DNA of 16,321 bases. Source: Pseudomonadota bacterium (GTDB lineage Bacteria > Desulfobacterota > Anaeroferrophillalia > Anaeroferrophillales > Tharpellaceae). A model generated the notes under the pieces. That model made no database searches. It saw only the letters and a list, made by a program, of their open reading frames with translations, and was not told the DNA's origin. The DNA lies in the NCBI GenBank assembly GCA_015486505.1, contig WFRP01000151.1, forward strand, positions 1 through 16,321, written 5' to 3'. Both the position numbers and the translations under genes were made by a program. Below, piece after piece: positions 7,157 to 15,328 of this stretch (position 1 is the first letter of the stretch; each line of letters opens with the position of its first letter).

Positions 7157-9499
7157 ATGCGGTTTTCGGGTAAGACATTACTGACAATCGATGACGAGCC
7201 GGCTTTGCGCCGGAGTCTGCGCAACTATTTTGAAGATAGTGATTTTGTCGTGCTCGAGGCCGAAAACGGGCGGGTCGGGATCGAGCTTTTTCGCCGGGAG
7301 CGGCCGGATGTAATCCTTTGTGATTTGCGGATGCCGGAGATGGACGGGCTTGAGGTGATCAATATTATTGCCGCTGAAGCCCCGGAGATTCCTCTGATTG
7401 TGGTTTCCGGAACCGGCCTTATAGAAGACGCGACCGCGGCCATCCGTCTCGGGGCCTGGGATTATATCACCAAACCGCTGATTGATATGGGGGTTGTCGA
7501 ACACGTTGTCAACAAAGCCCTGGAGAAGGCTGAACTGCTGGCCGTGAACCGCCAATATCAAAAACGTCTCGAAGAGCTGCTGCAGGAGCGTACTTTGGCT
7601 CTGGATCACAGTCAGAACCTGGTCGAAACCCTGTTTTCCTCGATGCCGGGTATCCTGTTTATCTACGAGCAGGTCGAGGGTGGAGATTTTGAACTGGTCC
7701 GTTGGAACCAGAGAGGCGAAAAACTGCTGGGTTATACCGCTGAAGAACTTAAAGGTTCATCGATGCCGAGTATGCTCAGTGAAAATGAAGTTGAAGAGAT
7801 ACCGCAACGGATTGAGATGGTTTTCAACCCGGATTCCAACGGTGGTATAACTCCACGCGAATATCTGGTGAAATGTAAAGACGGGCACCGGATTCCCCTG
7901 TTGATTACCTCTTCGGGAATGTCTTTCAACAACAAAAAGTATCTTGTCGGTTTCGGTATCGATATAAGCGAAAAAAAGAGAACTGAAAAAGAGTTGCTGC
8001 TGCGCTCCGCGGCGATTGAGCAGGCGGCCGAAGAGATTGTGATTACTGATCCTGACGGCGTAATTCAGTTTGTCAATTCCGCTTTTGAGGAGGTTACCGG
8101 TTACCGCAGCAATGATGTTTTGGGCGAGAACCCGCGAATTTTGAAAAGCGGCTTTCATGATGAAAAATTTTATCAGGAACTCTGGGATACGGTTACAGCC
8201 GGACGCATCTGGCGCGGCCGTTTTGTCAACCGGCGCGCCGACGGCACTCAGTTTACTGAGGATGCGGTCATCTCTCCGGTTTACGATCGGGACGGCAAGC
8301 CTATGGGGTATGTTTCGGTAAAGAGAGATATTACCGAGCAGCTTAAATTTGAGGAGCGGCGGCAGCAGAGTCAGCGGATGGAAGCGATGGCGACATTAGC
8401 CGGCGGCATTGCCCACGATTTTAATAATATTCTGGCGGCAATTATCGGCAGTAATGATATTGCGCTGCTTTACTGTGAAGATAATCCCAGGATTAAAACT
8501 TCTTTGCGGCGTATAGAGAGTGCGAGTCAGCGGGCGAAAGAGCTGGTTCAGCAGATACTGGCTTTCGGCCGCCCCGAGCGGGAAGGGGAGATCTCCATGG
8601 AGCCGGCCCCGGTGGTAAAGGAGGCCTTAAAACTGCTGCGGGCGTCAATCCCGGCGACGATTAATATTCAGACCAATATTGTTTCCCGGCAGACTATCAA
8701 GGCCGATCCGACCAAGATACATCAGGTGGTGATGAATCTCGGCACGAATGCCTTTCACGCCATGCGTGAAACCGGCGGTATTTTGGGGGTGGAATTGACC
8801 GATTTCGAGGTGTTGGACCCTGATTTAATTCCGGATTATAATCTTAAACCGGGGAAATATATAAAACTTGAAGTCAGTGATACCGGTCACGGCATGAGCC
8901 CGGAAACCCGGAAGAAAATTTTTGTCCCCTATTTTACAACCAAATCCGCCGGTGACGGCACCGGGTTGGGGCTGGCGGTGGTTCATGGCATTATTAAAAA
9001 TTGCGGCGGCACCATTGTCGTTTACAGTGAAATCGGTAAAGGTACGGTTTTTAGAATTTTTCTGCCGATTATTGATGAGTCTCCGGCAGCCTGCAGTGAT
9101 AGCCCTGATGCGACAATGCCGCCCCGGGGTTGCGGTGAAATGATTGCGGTGGTCGATGATGAACAATATATGGTCGAAGTTCTCGAAGAGGTTTTACAGG
9201 AGCATGGCTATCGGGTAGCGGTCTTTAATGATGGCGCGGCGGCCTATGCCGCTTTTAAAGAAAATCCGGATAGATTTGATCTTTTATTTTCCGATATGGA
9301 AATGCCCGGACTGCATGGTAAGGAGCTGGCAAGCCGGGTTCTGGCGCTGCGTCCCGGGTTACCGGTCATCATCAGCACCGGTTTCAGCAGTCTCTTAAGT
9401 AAGGAAGAGGCTTTGCAGCTTGGCGTTGCCGCTTTTCTGCAGAAACCGGTATCCCTTAATGAAATTTTGCGCACCGTGCATCGAGCCCTGAAAGGTTGA
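7157..9499 (+). CDS. Hybrid sensor histidine kinase, REC-PAS-PAS-HisKA-HATPase-REC
   Basis: A 780-residue soluble kinase with receivers at both ends and no membrane segment. REC1 (about 6-125) has D12D13, phospho-acceptor Asp56 in CDLRMP and Lys106. A helical linker follows, then PAS1 (about 150-275) and PAS2 (about 285-398). The H-box is GGIAHDFNNILA with His420. The ATPase has an N-box near Asn531, the G1 box D575TGHGM and the G2 box GDGTGLGL (599-606). REC2 (about 660-780) has VVDDE, Asp713 in SDMEMP and Lys763. The N-terminal receiver suggests that another kinase sets its activity; REC2 could feed an Hpt phosphorelay. ATG 7157 is preferred over the TTG just before it; aaggaaag at 7143-7150 is a fair ribosome site. 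The gene stands alone, with a repeat element upstream and a terminator downstream. Confidence 0.93.
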   Translation: MRFSGKTLLTIDDEPALRRSLRNYFEDSDFVVLEAENGRVGIELFRRERPDVILCDLRMPEMDGLEVINIIAAEAPEIPLIVVSGTGLIEDATAAIRLGAWDYITKPLIDMGVVEHVVNKALEKAELLAVNRQYQKRLEELLQERTLALDHSQNLVETLFSSMPGILFIYEQVEGGDFELVRWNQRGEKLLGYTAEELKGSSMPSMLSENEVEEIPQRIEMVFNPDSNGGITPREYLVKCKDGHRIPLLITSSGMSFNNKKYLVGFGIDISEKKRTEKELLLRSAAIEQAAEEIVITDPDGVIQFVNSAFEEVTGYRSNDVLGENPRILKSGFHDEKFYQELWDTVTAGRIWRGRFVNRRADGTQFTEDAVISPVYDRDGKPMGYVSVKRDITEQLKFEERRQQSQRMEAMATLAGGIAHDFNNILAAIIGSNDIALLYCEDNPRIKTSLRRIESASQRAKELVQQILAFGRPEREGEISMEPAPVVKEALKLLRASIPATINIQTNIVSRQTIKADPTKIHQVVMNLGTNAFHAMRETGGILGVELTDFEVLDPDLIPDYNLKPGKYIKLEVSDTGHGMSPETRKKIFVPYFTTKSAGDGTGLGLAVVHGIIKNCGGTIVVYSEIGKGTVFRIFLPIIDESPAACSDSPDATMPPRGCGEMIAVVDDEQYMVEVLEEVLQEHGYRVAVFNDGAAAYAAFKENPDRFDLLFSDMEMPGLHGKELASRVLALRPGLPVIISTGFSSLLSKEEALQLGVAAFLQKPVSLNEILRTVHRALKG

Positions 9500-9584
9500 C
9501 CACTAACATTTGAACAGGATGTTGCTTTGACTTTGCCTTTTATGAAGAACGGAGATAGACTTTCTCTCAAAGTTCAATCTTTAG

Positions 9585-9633
9585 GGCCGGTGGCAGGATG
9601 AAAGTTATCATTCTGCCCCCGGCCTTTTTTTTT
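9585..9633 (+). terminator. Strong rho-independent terminator after the hybrid kinase gene
   Basis: A 17-bp stem joins 9585-9601 (ggccggtggcaggatga) to 9608-9624, with one mismatch and one G-U pair, a 6-nt loop, and nine T at 9625-9633. Between it and the next gene, 9634-9719 shows only a weak promoter-like pair (TTGATC at 9663, TGTAAC at 9685, 16-bp spacing). Confidence 0.9.
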
Positions 9634-9719
9634 GTTTTTTCAGCGGCGGCGGCAATTGCGGGTTGATCTGTTTGCGTTTACCCTTGTAACCAGATGACGG
9701 CTCTGCCGGAGGAGTTAAA

Positions 9720-10484
9720 ATGATGACGAAATTAAAACTGATTATTTTAATTTTATTGTTTTGCCTTTACGGTGTTGAAGTTGGATTTGCCTGCCAACTC
9801 ACGATTAACGGCGATCAAGAGAAACCGCCTAAAATATGGCTTGAAGATGGAGAACCCCGAGGCATATTGGTTGATATGATGAAATATATCGGGAAGGAGG
9901 TTGATTGTGATTTCCAGATTAAACTCTATCCCTGGAAACGGGCGTATTGTAATGCGGTTAATGGTAAAGGGGGAATTATCGGCCTCTCCTTAACCCCGGA
10001 ACGCTTGCAAGTTTTTGATTATTCCGAGGTTATGTATGTTGATGAACTGATTTTAGTCGTACAAAAAGGCAGAGAGTTTCCGTTTGCAAAAATTGAAGAT
10101 CTGCGCGGAAAAACTATCGGCGTTAATCGCGGGGCAAAGTATGGAAGCGACTTTGTCAAGGGAATTGAAAGAGGAATTTTTACCATCTCCGAGGATAGCA
10201 ATCCCGTATCCCGTTTTAAAAAATTATTATTAGGAAGAACCGACGTTTTGATTATCGGCCCGGGCCGCGCCGGTTTTGACGCGATTATAAAATCAGATCC
10301 GGAGCTGTTGCGGAAGCGGGATCAGTTTGTGATTTTACCCAAACCCTTTAGTCGGGATCCGAACTATCTGGGAATCGCGAAAAAGTTACATAAAAAATTA
10401 TTCCTGCAACGTTTTAATCAGGCAATAAAGAAAGGCCGGAGTAGCGGGGCATTTGAGAAAATTATTGAGAAATATTCAAAATGA
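9720..10484 (+). CDS. Periplasmic substrate-binding protein, SBP_bac_3-like
   Basis: A 254-residue exported protein of the class that binds amino acids or other small polar solutes. Residues 1-24 form a signal peptide with probable cleavage at FA24/C25. The sequence around the cysteine (GFAC) is a poor lipobox, so a soluble periplasmic form is more likely than a lipoprotein. The mature part shows the SBP_bac_3 pattern: EPRGILVDMMKYI near the start, SLTPERLQVFDYSE in lobe one, the hinge-proximal LRGKTIGVNRGAKYG, and a C-terminal helix IKKGRSSGAFEKIIEKY. No transporter permease or ATPase adjoins it. It sits between sensor genes, so it may deliver a ligand to a receptor. GGAGGAG (9708-9714) precedes two adjacent ATGs at 9720 and 9723; the first is used here. 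The ligand cannot be told from the sequence. Confidence 0.82.
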   Translation: MMTKLKLIILILLFCLYGVEVGFACQLTINGDQEKPPKIWLEDGEPRGILVDMMKYIGKEVDCDFQIKLYPWKRAYCNAVNGKGGIIGLSLTPERLQVFDYSEVMYVDELILVVQKGREFPFAKIEDLRGKTIGVNRGAKYGSDFVKGIERGIFTISEDSNPVSRFKKLLLGRTDVLIIGPGRAGFDAIIKSDPELLRKRDQFVILPKPFSRDPNYLGIAKKLHKKLFLQRFNQAIKKGRSSGAFEKIIEKYSK

Positions 10485-10511
10485 ATAAGTTAAACCCTAA
10501 CCCGCGTATAT

Positions 10512-10545
10512 CCTGAACTTTATTTCCGGTTTTAAAGTTGTCAGG
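10512..10545 (+). promoter_or_regulatory. Stem-loop overlapping the ribosome-binding site of the TonB receptor gene
   Basis: cctgaacttta (10512-10522) pairs fully with taaagtt (10533-10539) and cagg (10542-10545), with a 2-nt bulge and a 10-nt loop. The base of the stem shares two bases (10544-10545) with the Shine-Dalgarno run gggagag (10544-10550). No T-run follows, so it is not a terminator. It could modulate initiation at the TTG start, or be chance. Confidence 0.4.
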
Positions 10546-10556
10546 GAGAGTTTGAT

Positions 10557-12524
10557 TTGCGACGACTGATAATCTTGAGTCTGGTTTTTTCGGCGCTTTT
10601 TGCCGGGCTTGGGTTTGCCGCCGGCACGGGCGGGACGCTGCCGTCGGTATTTCAGATGAGTATCGAGGAACTCTGCAATGTCGAGGTGATCAGCAGCAGC
10701 AAGCGGGCTCAGTCGCAGCTTGAAAGCCCGGCGGTGATTCAGGTGCTTACCAGTGAAGATATCGCCATGCTCGATTTCAACACCCTGGAAGAGTGTCTGG
10801 AATATGTCACCGGGCTTTCTTCTATAAACGGCGAAGGCAATATCTTCACAACGACAACCATTCGCGGCAATACCCTGGTAAATTATAATACCAACACTTT
10901 ACTGCTGTTTGATTCAATCCCGATTTACAGTCCCTATCATGGGAGTTTTGATTTCAGTTTTATTCCCCTGGCGGCAATTGATAGGGTCGAGATTGTCAAG
11001 GGGGCCAATTCAGTGCTTTATGGTTCCAACGCCATAAACGCGGTGATTAATGTCATCAGTAAACGGGCCGCGGCCGCTGATAAACCGGTGCAGTTGCAAG
11101 CCGCGACCCGTTACGGCAGTTACCGGACCAGCCATTCTCAGGGAAGTTTACTGACCCGAAAAAGTGACCTGGAGATTGATCTTTTCGGGGATTTTAACGA
11201 CAGTGACGGCGAACATCTGCAAATTAAAGATGAAGCCGGCCACCAGCTTAAATACCGAAAAGATCTGCGAACCCATTCGCTGGTTGCCAGAATATCCTGT
11301 AAAGATTTGACTCTGCATCTTCAGGATTATCGGCGGCAGCTTGACAACTATCGGACCCGGGATTTCAGTTTCGCCCAGGCCAACGATGAAAAAGCCCGTC
11401 TGTTCAATCTCGATTTGAATCATATTTTCAATGAAAAATACAGTTTGCATCTGCGGGCCGGTTATTACGACTGGAAGCTGACCAAGAGATTCAGCCCGGA
11501 ATTTGCCGCGCCGCAACCTGACTATGACTGGGACTATGAAGGCGATCTCTGGTCGGGTGAAATCGAATTCTCCTTCTCCCCGGTTCCTGGCTGGCAGAAT
11601 ATAGTCGGTACCGGCGCCTCCCGGGCCAAAGCCCGGCGTTACAAGGATGATGTCGGTGATTATGATGTCGGCAAGGATGACGAACCGGTCTACGACGGAG
11701 CGCTTTATCTGAACGGCAGTTACAGGTTTATTCCCGAGCTTGAGCTGGTTTACGGCGGCCGCTACTACTATTCAAGTTACCACTGCGACTCTACGGATGA
11801 CGATATCACAGACCATAATTTCTCAACCCGGTTCGGGCTGGTTTACCAGGTTCGGGATGATGTCTATTTGAAACTTTTATACGGGGAATCATTCCGGATA
11901 CCGACTTTTTTTGAAAAACAGGTTGCTTCCAAAACGGTTATCGGTAACCCGTGGCTCAATCCTGAGAAGAGTGTGTCGTATGATCTGGTTTTAAGCTCGC
12001 TTTTTTCCTGGGGACGCCTCGACCTTGATTTTTACCAGATGAAAATTAAAGACAAGATTACCCGGGTGCCGGTCGCCGACGGCAAATTACAGAACCGCAA
12101 CGTCGGCACTTATAAATTCCGCGGCGTCGAATTGAACAGTCGCTTCCACTACGGCAACTTTCAGGGCTTTGCCGGTTACGCCTATTGTTATGGTGAGGAT
12201 GATGAGACCGGCGATGAACTCGATTTTACCTATAATCACATGGCGAGCCTGGCCGGCAGTTACCGGGTTAATGAAAAACTTGAGCTACGTCTTTCTTCCA
12301 AATACTTAAGCGACTGGGGCGCGGCCGAAGATTATATTGTGGTCAACAGCGGTTTCAGTTATCGGCCGCGGCCGGGAAGCGGTTGGGAGCTAAGCGCCAA
12401 GGTTGACAATCTTTTCGGGACGAATATCGAACTTCCTGAAATTGCCCGGCAGAATGAAGCGGTCAAAACCATTCCCAAAACTTCTGAGCCTTATTACTAT
12501 GTCGGTGTGAGTTATTCCTATTGA
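10557..12524 (+). CDS. TonB-dependent outer-membrane receptor
   Basis: A 655-residue outer-membrane beta-barrel of the FepA/CirA (COG4771) type, importing an unidentified ligand with TonB-ExbBD energy. Residues 1-22 are a signal peptide. A segment MSIEELCNVEVISSSKR follows, typical of small receptors of this group. The plug domain spans about 45-155, with VEIVKGANSVLYGSNAINAVINVISK as its hallmark end (written here only as a motif of the plug C-terminus: VEIVKG..S.LYG..A..AVINV). The barrel is about 160-655, rich in alternating aromatic strands, and ends in YYYVGVSYSY with an aromatic terminal residue as expected for Bam insertion. The start is TTG at 10557, chosen because gggagag lies seven bases upstream and the signal peptide begins there. 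It probably heads an operon with the YfiR protein, kinase and regulator that follow; a MITE now separates it from them. Confidence 0.92.
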   Translation: MRRLIILSLVFSALFAGLGFAAGTGGTLPSVFQMSIEELCNVEVISSSKRAQSQLESPAVIQVLTSEDIAMLDFNTLEECLEYVTGLSSINGEGNIFTTTTIRGNTLVNYNTNTLLLFDSIPIYSPYHGSFDFSFIPLAAIDRVEIVKGANSVLYGSNAINAVINVISKRAAAADKPVQLQAATRYGSYRTSHSQGSLLTRKSDLEIDLFGDFNDSDGEHLQIKDEAGHQLKYRKDLRTHSLVARISCKDLTLHLQDYRRQLDNYRTRDFSFAQANDEKARLFNLDLNHIFNEKYSLHLRAGYYDWKLTKRFSPEFAAPQPDYDWDYEGDLWSGEIEFSFSPVPGWQNIVGTGASRAKARRYKDDVGDYDVGKDDEPVYDGALYLNGSYRFIPELELVYGGRYYYSSYHCDSTDDDITDHNFSTRFGLVYQVRDDVYLKLLYGESFRIPTFFEKQVASKTVIGNPWLNPEKSVSYDLVLSSLFSWGRLDLDFYQMKIKDKITRVPVADGKLQNRNVGTYKFRGVELNSRFHYGNFQGFAGYAYCYGEDDETGDELDFTYNHMASLAGSYRVNEKLELRLSSKYLSDWGAAEDYIVVNSGFSYRPRPGSGWELSAKVDNLFGTNIELPEIARQNEAVKTIPKTSEPYYYVGVSYSY

Positions 12525-12528
12525 TTTT
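12521..12528. repeat. 8-bp target-site duplication (left), TTGATTTT
   Basis: It abuts the left end of the element and is identical to 12708-12715. It includes the TGA stop codon of the TonB receptor gene, so the insertion left the coding sequence unchanged. Confidence 0.85.
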
Positions 12529-12707
12529 GTAACTATTCAGCCAAATTTTACCCCCCCCCCACCTTCTGGAGGGGGCGGGGGTGGTTTTTCGTAAGCGGTT
12601 GCGGAAACGATTTCGTTGTTTTTCCCAGCGAGCGTAAGGAAAAATAGAAATCTTAACGCCTAGCGGAGAAAAACCGCGCCCGACCCCGGATTCGGCTGAA
12701 TAGTTAC
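12529..12707. mobile_element. 179-bp MITE-like element, IS66-type ends
   Basis: Perfect 14-bp terminal inverted repeats, gtaactattcagcc (12529-12542) and ggctgaatagttac (12694-12707), are flanked directly by the 8-bp duplication TTGATTTT. There is no coding capacity. Much of the interior is also partly self-complementary, so the whole element can fold. Ends beginning GTAA together with 8-bp duplications are features of the IS66 family (established knowledge), so an IS66 transposase acting in trans is the likely mover. Its outer sequences match those of the larger element at 6575-7122. It contains a run of ten C (12551-12560) where the other copy has six. It separates the TonB receptor gene from the yfiR-like gene. 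Confidence 0.85.
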
Positions 12708-12715
12708 TTGATTTT
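12708..12715. repeat. 8-bp target-site duplication (right), TTGATTTT
   Basis: Identical to 12521-12528 and directly adjoining the right terminal inverted repeat, as expected for transposition. Confidence 0.85.
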
Positions 12716-12784
12716 TAACGGTTATATATTGTGAAACAGAATCTGCTGCTGAATATTAGAGATCAACCGTCAGGCCCGCTGATT

Positions 12785-13381
12785 ATGCGGGTTGCGCGGC
12801 GGTTGTTGTCGCTGGTTCTGCTCTTTTTTCTGGTGGCGGTTTCGGCCCCGGCGGCAGAGGTTTCACGGCAGGACCAGGTTAAAGCCGGCCTGATTTACAA
12901 ATTTATCTCTTTTATCAACTGGCCGGAGCCGCCTGCCGATGGAGAAAACAGGTCGACCGCGCCCGCGGAAGAAAATGATAAATCCGAGTTTGTGATTGGA
13001 ATCCTGGGTAATGATTCCGTGATTAAGGCCTTTACGCCGGTAATCGGTCAGCCGGTAAAAGCGGGGCAGCGCCTGCGGGTTGAAAAAATCCGTTATGATG
13101 ATCCCGAATCTCGCTTGAAGCGGTGTCGGATTATCTACACTGAGTCATTGACTAGAACTGAAATGATTGCTCTGTTGAGCCGGTTGGGTGAAAACCCGAT
13201 AGTTACCGTCGGCAGTATGGAAGGTTTTGTCGATCTTGGCGGGGTGATCGGTTTCAGCGAGCACCGGGGGCGGCTTAAATTTTCAATAAACAACCGGGTG
13301 GCCCGGGCTCATAAGATTTATATCAATGCCAAATTGCTGCGGGTGGCGCTGCGGGTGGTCGGGGCTAAAGTTGATGAATAA
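12785..13381 (+). CDS. YfiR family (DUF4154) periplasmic protein
   Basis: Matches the YfiR/DUF4154 (PF13689) pattern: QVKAGLIYKFISFINWP after the signal peptide, FVIGILGND, a central KRCRIIYTES, PIVTVGSMEGFVDLGGVIGF and a C-terminal INNRVARAHKIYINAKLLRVA. In Pseudomonas, YfiR is a periplasmic inhibitor of the CHASE8-bearing diguanylate cyclase YfiN. Here the next gene, overlapping by 8 nt, encodes a CHASE8-like histidine kinase that is probably its partner. ATG 12785 is chosen because it gives a clean signal peptide (MRVARRLLSLVLLFF..., cleavage near APAA). An in-frame GTG at 12731 would add 18 residues; neither has a good ribosome site. Only one cysteine, Cys114, is present, so the intramolecular disulfides known in Pseudomonas YfiR cannot form. 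The protein is about 198 residues long. Confidence 0.85.
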   Translation: MRVARRLLSLVLLFFLVAVSAPAAEVSRQDQVKAGLIYKFISFINWPEPPADGENRSTAPAEENDKSEFVIGILGNDSVIKAFTPVIGQPVKAGQRLRVEKIRYDDPESRLKRCRIIYTESLTRTEMIALLSRLGENPIVTVGSMEGFVDLGGVIGFSEHRGRLKFSINNRVARAHKIYINAKLLRVALRVVGAKVDE

Positions 13382-15305
13382 TTTATCGGTATTTATCGAG
13401 CGTTTATCACTCAAGGGTAAACTTCTGCTGGTAACTATGGCGGTGGCCGGTTTTGCCATTATGGTAGCCGGCTTTGCTTTTATGGCTTTTCAGTGGCGCA
13501 GCTTTCGCAATGTTACCGTCGCCCGCCAGGCTGACCAGGTAAATCTAGTCGCTAAAAATGTAACCGCTTCGCTTATTTTTGATGACGCTGTCGATGCCCG
13601 TGAAGTACTCTCGTCATTCGCGGTAATCAAATCAATTACCGAGGTCTGGCTTTATGATGAGCATAAGCATCTCTTTGCCGGTTGGCAACGCGATTCGCAG
13701 GAGAAAAAAATCGTCCCGGAATGTCCTGATTTTTCCGGGTGCCGCTTTATTACCGGCTATCTCTGGACGGTCAAGCCGATTTTCGATGAGGCCGGCCCCC
13801 GCAAAGTCTTTCTTGGGACGCTGGTGGTTCGTTCCAATATGGACGAATTGAAGCATTATCTCTACCTGAATATTCTGGCGGTTTCGATGATGATGATAAT
13901 TACCCTGGTTTTGACCTGGTTTTTATCAGGTCATTTACGCGGGATTATCTTGAAATCAATCGAGAATCTCTCCGCGACCATGTGCCGGATAACCGTTGAT
14001 CGGGATTACAGTCAGCGGGCGCAGGTTGCAGGTGATGATGAACTGGCCTTGATGACCGGTTATTTTAATAAAATGCTGGCTGAAATTGAGAATCGGGATC
14101 GACTTCTGCATGAAAATGTTGTCAGTCTCAAAAACCGGGAAAAAGAACTTAAAGAATTGCGCAACTATCTCGAGAATGTTATAAATTCCATGCCCTCGGT
14201 TTTGGTGGGGATTGATCCCGATGGCAAGATAACCCAGTGGAATTTTGAGGCCGAGAAACTGAGCGGGATCAGCAAAAATGAGGCCCTGGGCCGTTCTCTC
14301 GATGATATGCTGCCTGAATTTGAGAGCGAAATGGCCGATATTCGGGAAACAATTGCCCGGCATCAGGTGAAAACCCATACTAAAACCGTAAAGGGCCGGG
14401 ATGCTGAAATCAAGTATAATGATATTACAATCTATCCTCTGGTTGCCAATGGGGTCAGCGGGGCCGTAATTCGGGTTGATGATGTGACCCAGAGAGTACG
14501 TCTGGAAAATATGATGGTTCAGACCGAAAAAATGATGTCGGTCGGCGGCCTGGCCGCCGGCATGGCTCATGAGATTAACAATCCGTTGGGGATTATGCTG
14601 CAGGCCGCGCAAAATATTGTCCGACGCCTGTCGCCGGAATTGTCGGCCAATCAGCGGGTCGCGCAGGAGCTCGATGTACGGATGGAAAAGGTTGTCGAAT
14701 ATTGTGAAAAACGTAAAATTATGACGATGGTTGACGACATCGCCGCCGCCGGTGAACGCGCCGCCCGGATCGTTACGAATATGCTTAAATTCAGCCGCGG
14801 CAGTGAAGCCCGTTTTGAAAAGGCCGATCCTGTGGTTTTGCTTGAGCGCAGTGTTGAACTGGCCGCGAATGATTACGATTTAAAAAAGAAATTCGACTTT
14901 CGTCATATTGAGATTGTGCGGGAATATGATGAGAATCTGCCGCTGATTGCGGTGATGGCGACCGAAATCGAGCAGGTCTTTCTGAATTTGCTCAAAAATG
15001 CCGCTCAGGCGATGGCCGGGCCAGAAACCAGCGGCCGGGCCAGAATTTATTTGCGCCTTAAACGGGAAGATGCTTTTGTCAGGGCCGAGGTTCAGGATAA
15101 TGGTCCGGGAATACCGGCCGCGGTGCGCAAACGGGTCTTTGAGCCTTTTTTTACGACCAAAGCTCCCGGTCTCGGCACCGGTCTCGGGCTTTCGGTTTCA
15201 TATATGATCGTCAGTAATAATCACAAAGGTACGATTGAGGTTGATACTTCGCCCGGAGGCGGCGCTCGTTTTATTGTCCGTTTGCCGATCTCGGTTGATA
15301 TTTAA
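13374..15305 (+). CDS. Membrane sensor histidine kinase with CHASE8-like periplasmic domain
   Basis: A 643-residue kinase. TM1 is about 17-40. The periplasmic domain at about 41-160 carries QADQVNLVAKNVTASLIFDD, the pattern of CHASE8 (the sensor of YfiN). TM2 is about 165-186, HAMP 187-240, a short coiled coil follows, and PAS is about 268-380. The H-box GMAHEINNPLG has His399. The ATPase has an N-box near Asn542, the G1 box D575NGPG and a GTGLGLS G2 box. Its PAS-to-ATPase core is very close to that of the kinase at 2176-4080, including the segment QTEKMMSVGGLAAGMAHEIN and the insert after the H-box, so the two are paralogues with different sensors. ATG 13374 overlaps the yfiR stop (ATGAATAA), indicating coupling. 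Longer in-frame upstream starts would read through yfiR in another frame and lack support. It likely phosphorylates the regulator at 15329. Confidence 0.9.
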   Translation: MNNLSVFIERLSLKGKLLLVTMAVAGFAIMVAGFAFMAFQWRSFRNVTVARQADQVNLVAKNVTASLIFDDAVDAREVLSSFAVIKSITEVWLYDEHKHLFAGWQRDSQEKKIVPECPDFSGCRFITGYLWTVKPIFDEAGPRKVFLGTLVVRSNMDELKHYLYLNILAVSMMMIITLVLTWFLSGHLRGIILKSIENLSATMCRITVDRDYSQRAQVAGDDELALMTGYFNKMLAEIENRDRLLHENVVSLKNREKELKELRNYLENVINSMPSVLVGIDPDGKITQWNFEAEKLSGISKNEALGRSLDDMLPEFESEMADIRETIARHQVKTHTKTVKGRDAEIKYNDITIYPLVANGVSGAVIRVDDVTQRVRLENMMVQTEKMMSVGGLAAGMAHEINNPLGIMLQAAQNIVRRLSPELSANQRVAQELDVRMEKVVEYCEKRKIMTMVDDIAAAGERAARIVTNMLKFSRGSEARFEKADPVVLLERSVELAANDYDLKKKFDFRHIEIVREYDENLPLIAVMATEIEQVFLNLLKNAAQAMAGPETSGRARIYLRLKREDAFVRAEVQDNGPGIPAAVRKRVFEPFFTTKAPGLGTGLGLSVSYMIVSNNHKGTIEVDTSPGGGARFIVRLPISVDI

Positions 15306-15328
15306 GACATAAGACAGTGGTGTTTGCC

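Noticed and set aside
13956..14612. A 218-codon open frame on the minus strand inside the CHASE8 kinase gene
   Set aside because: It is antisense to a kinase with all catalytic motifs intact, and its His-, Asn- and Ile-rich translation is typical of an antisense shadow.
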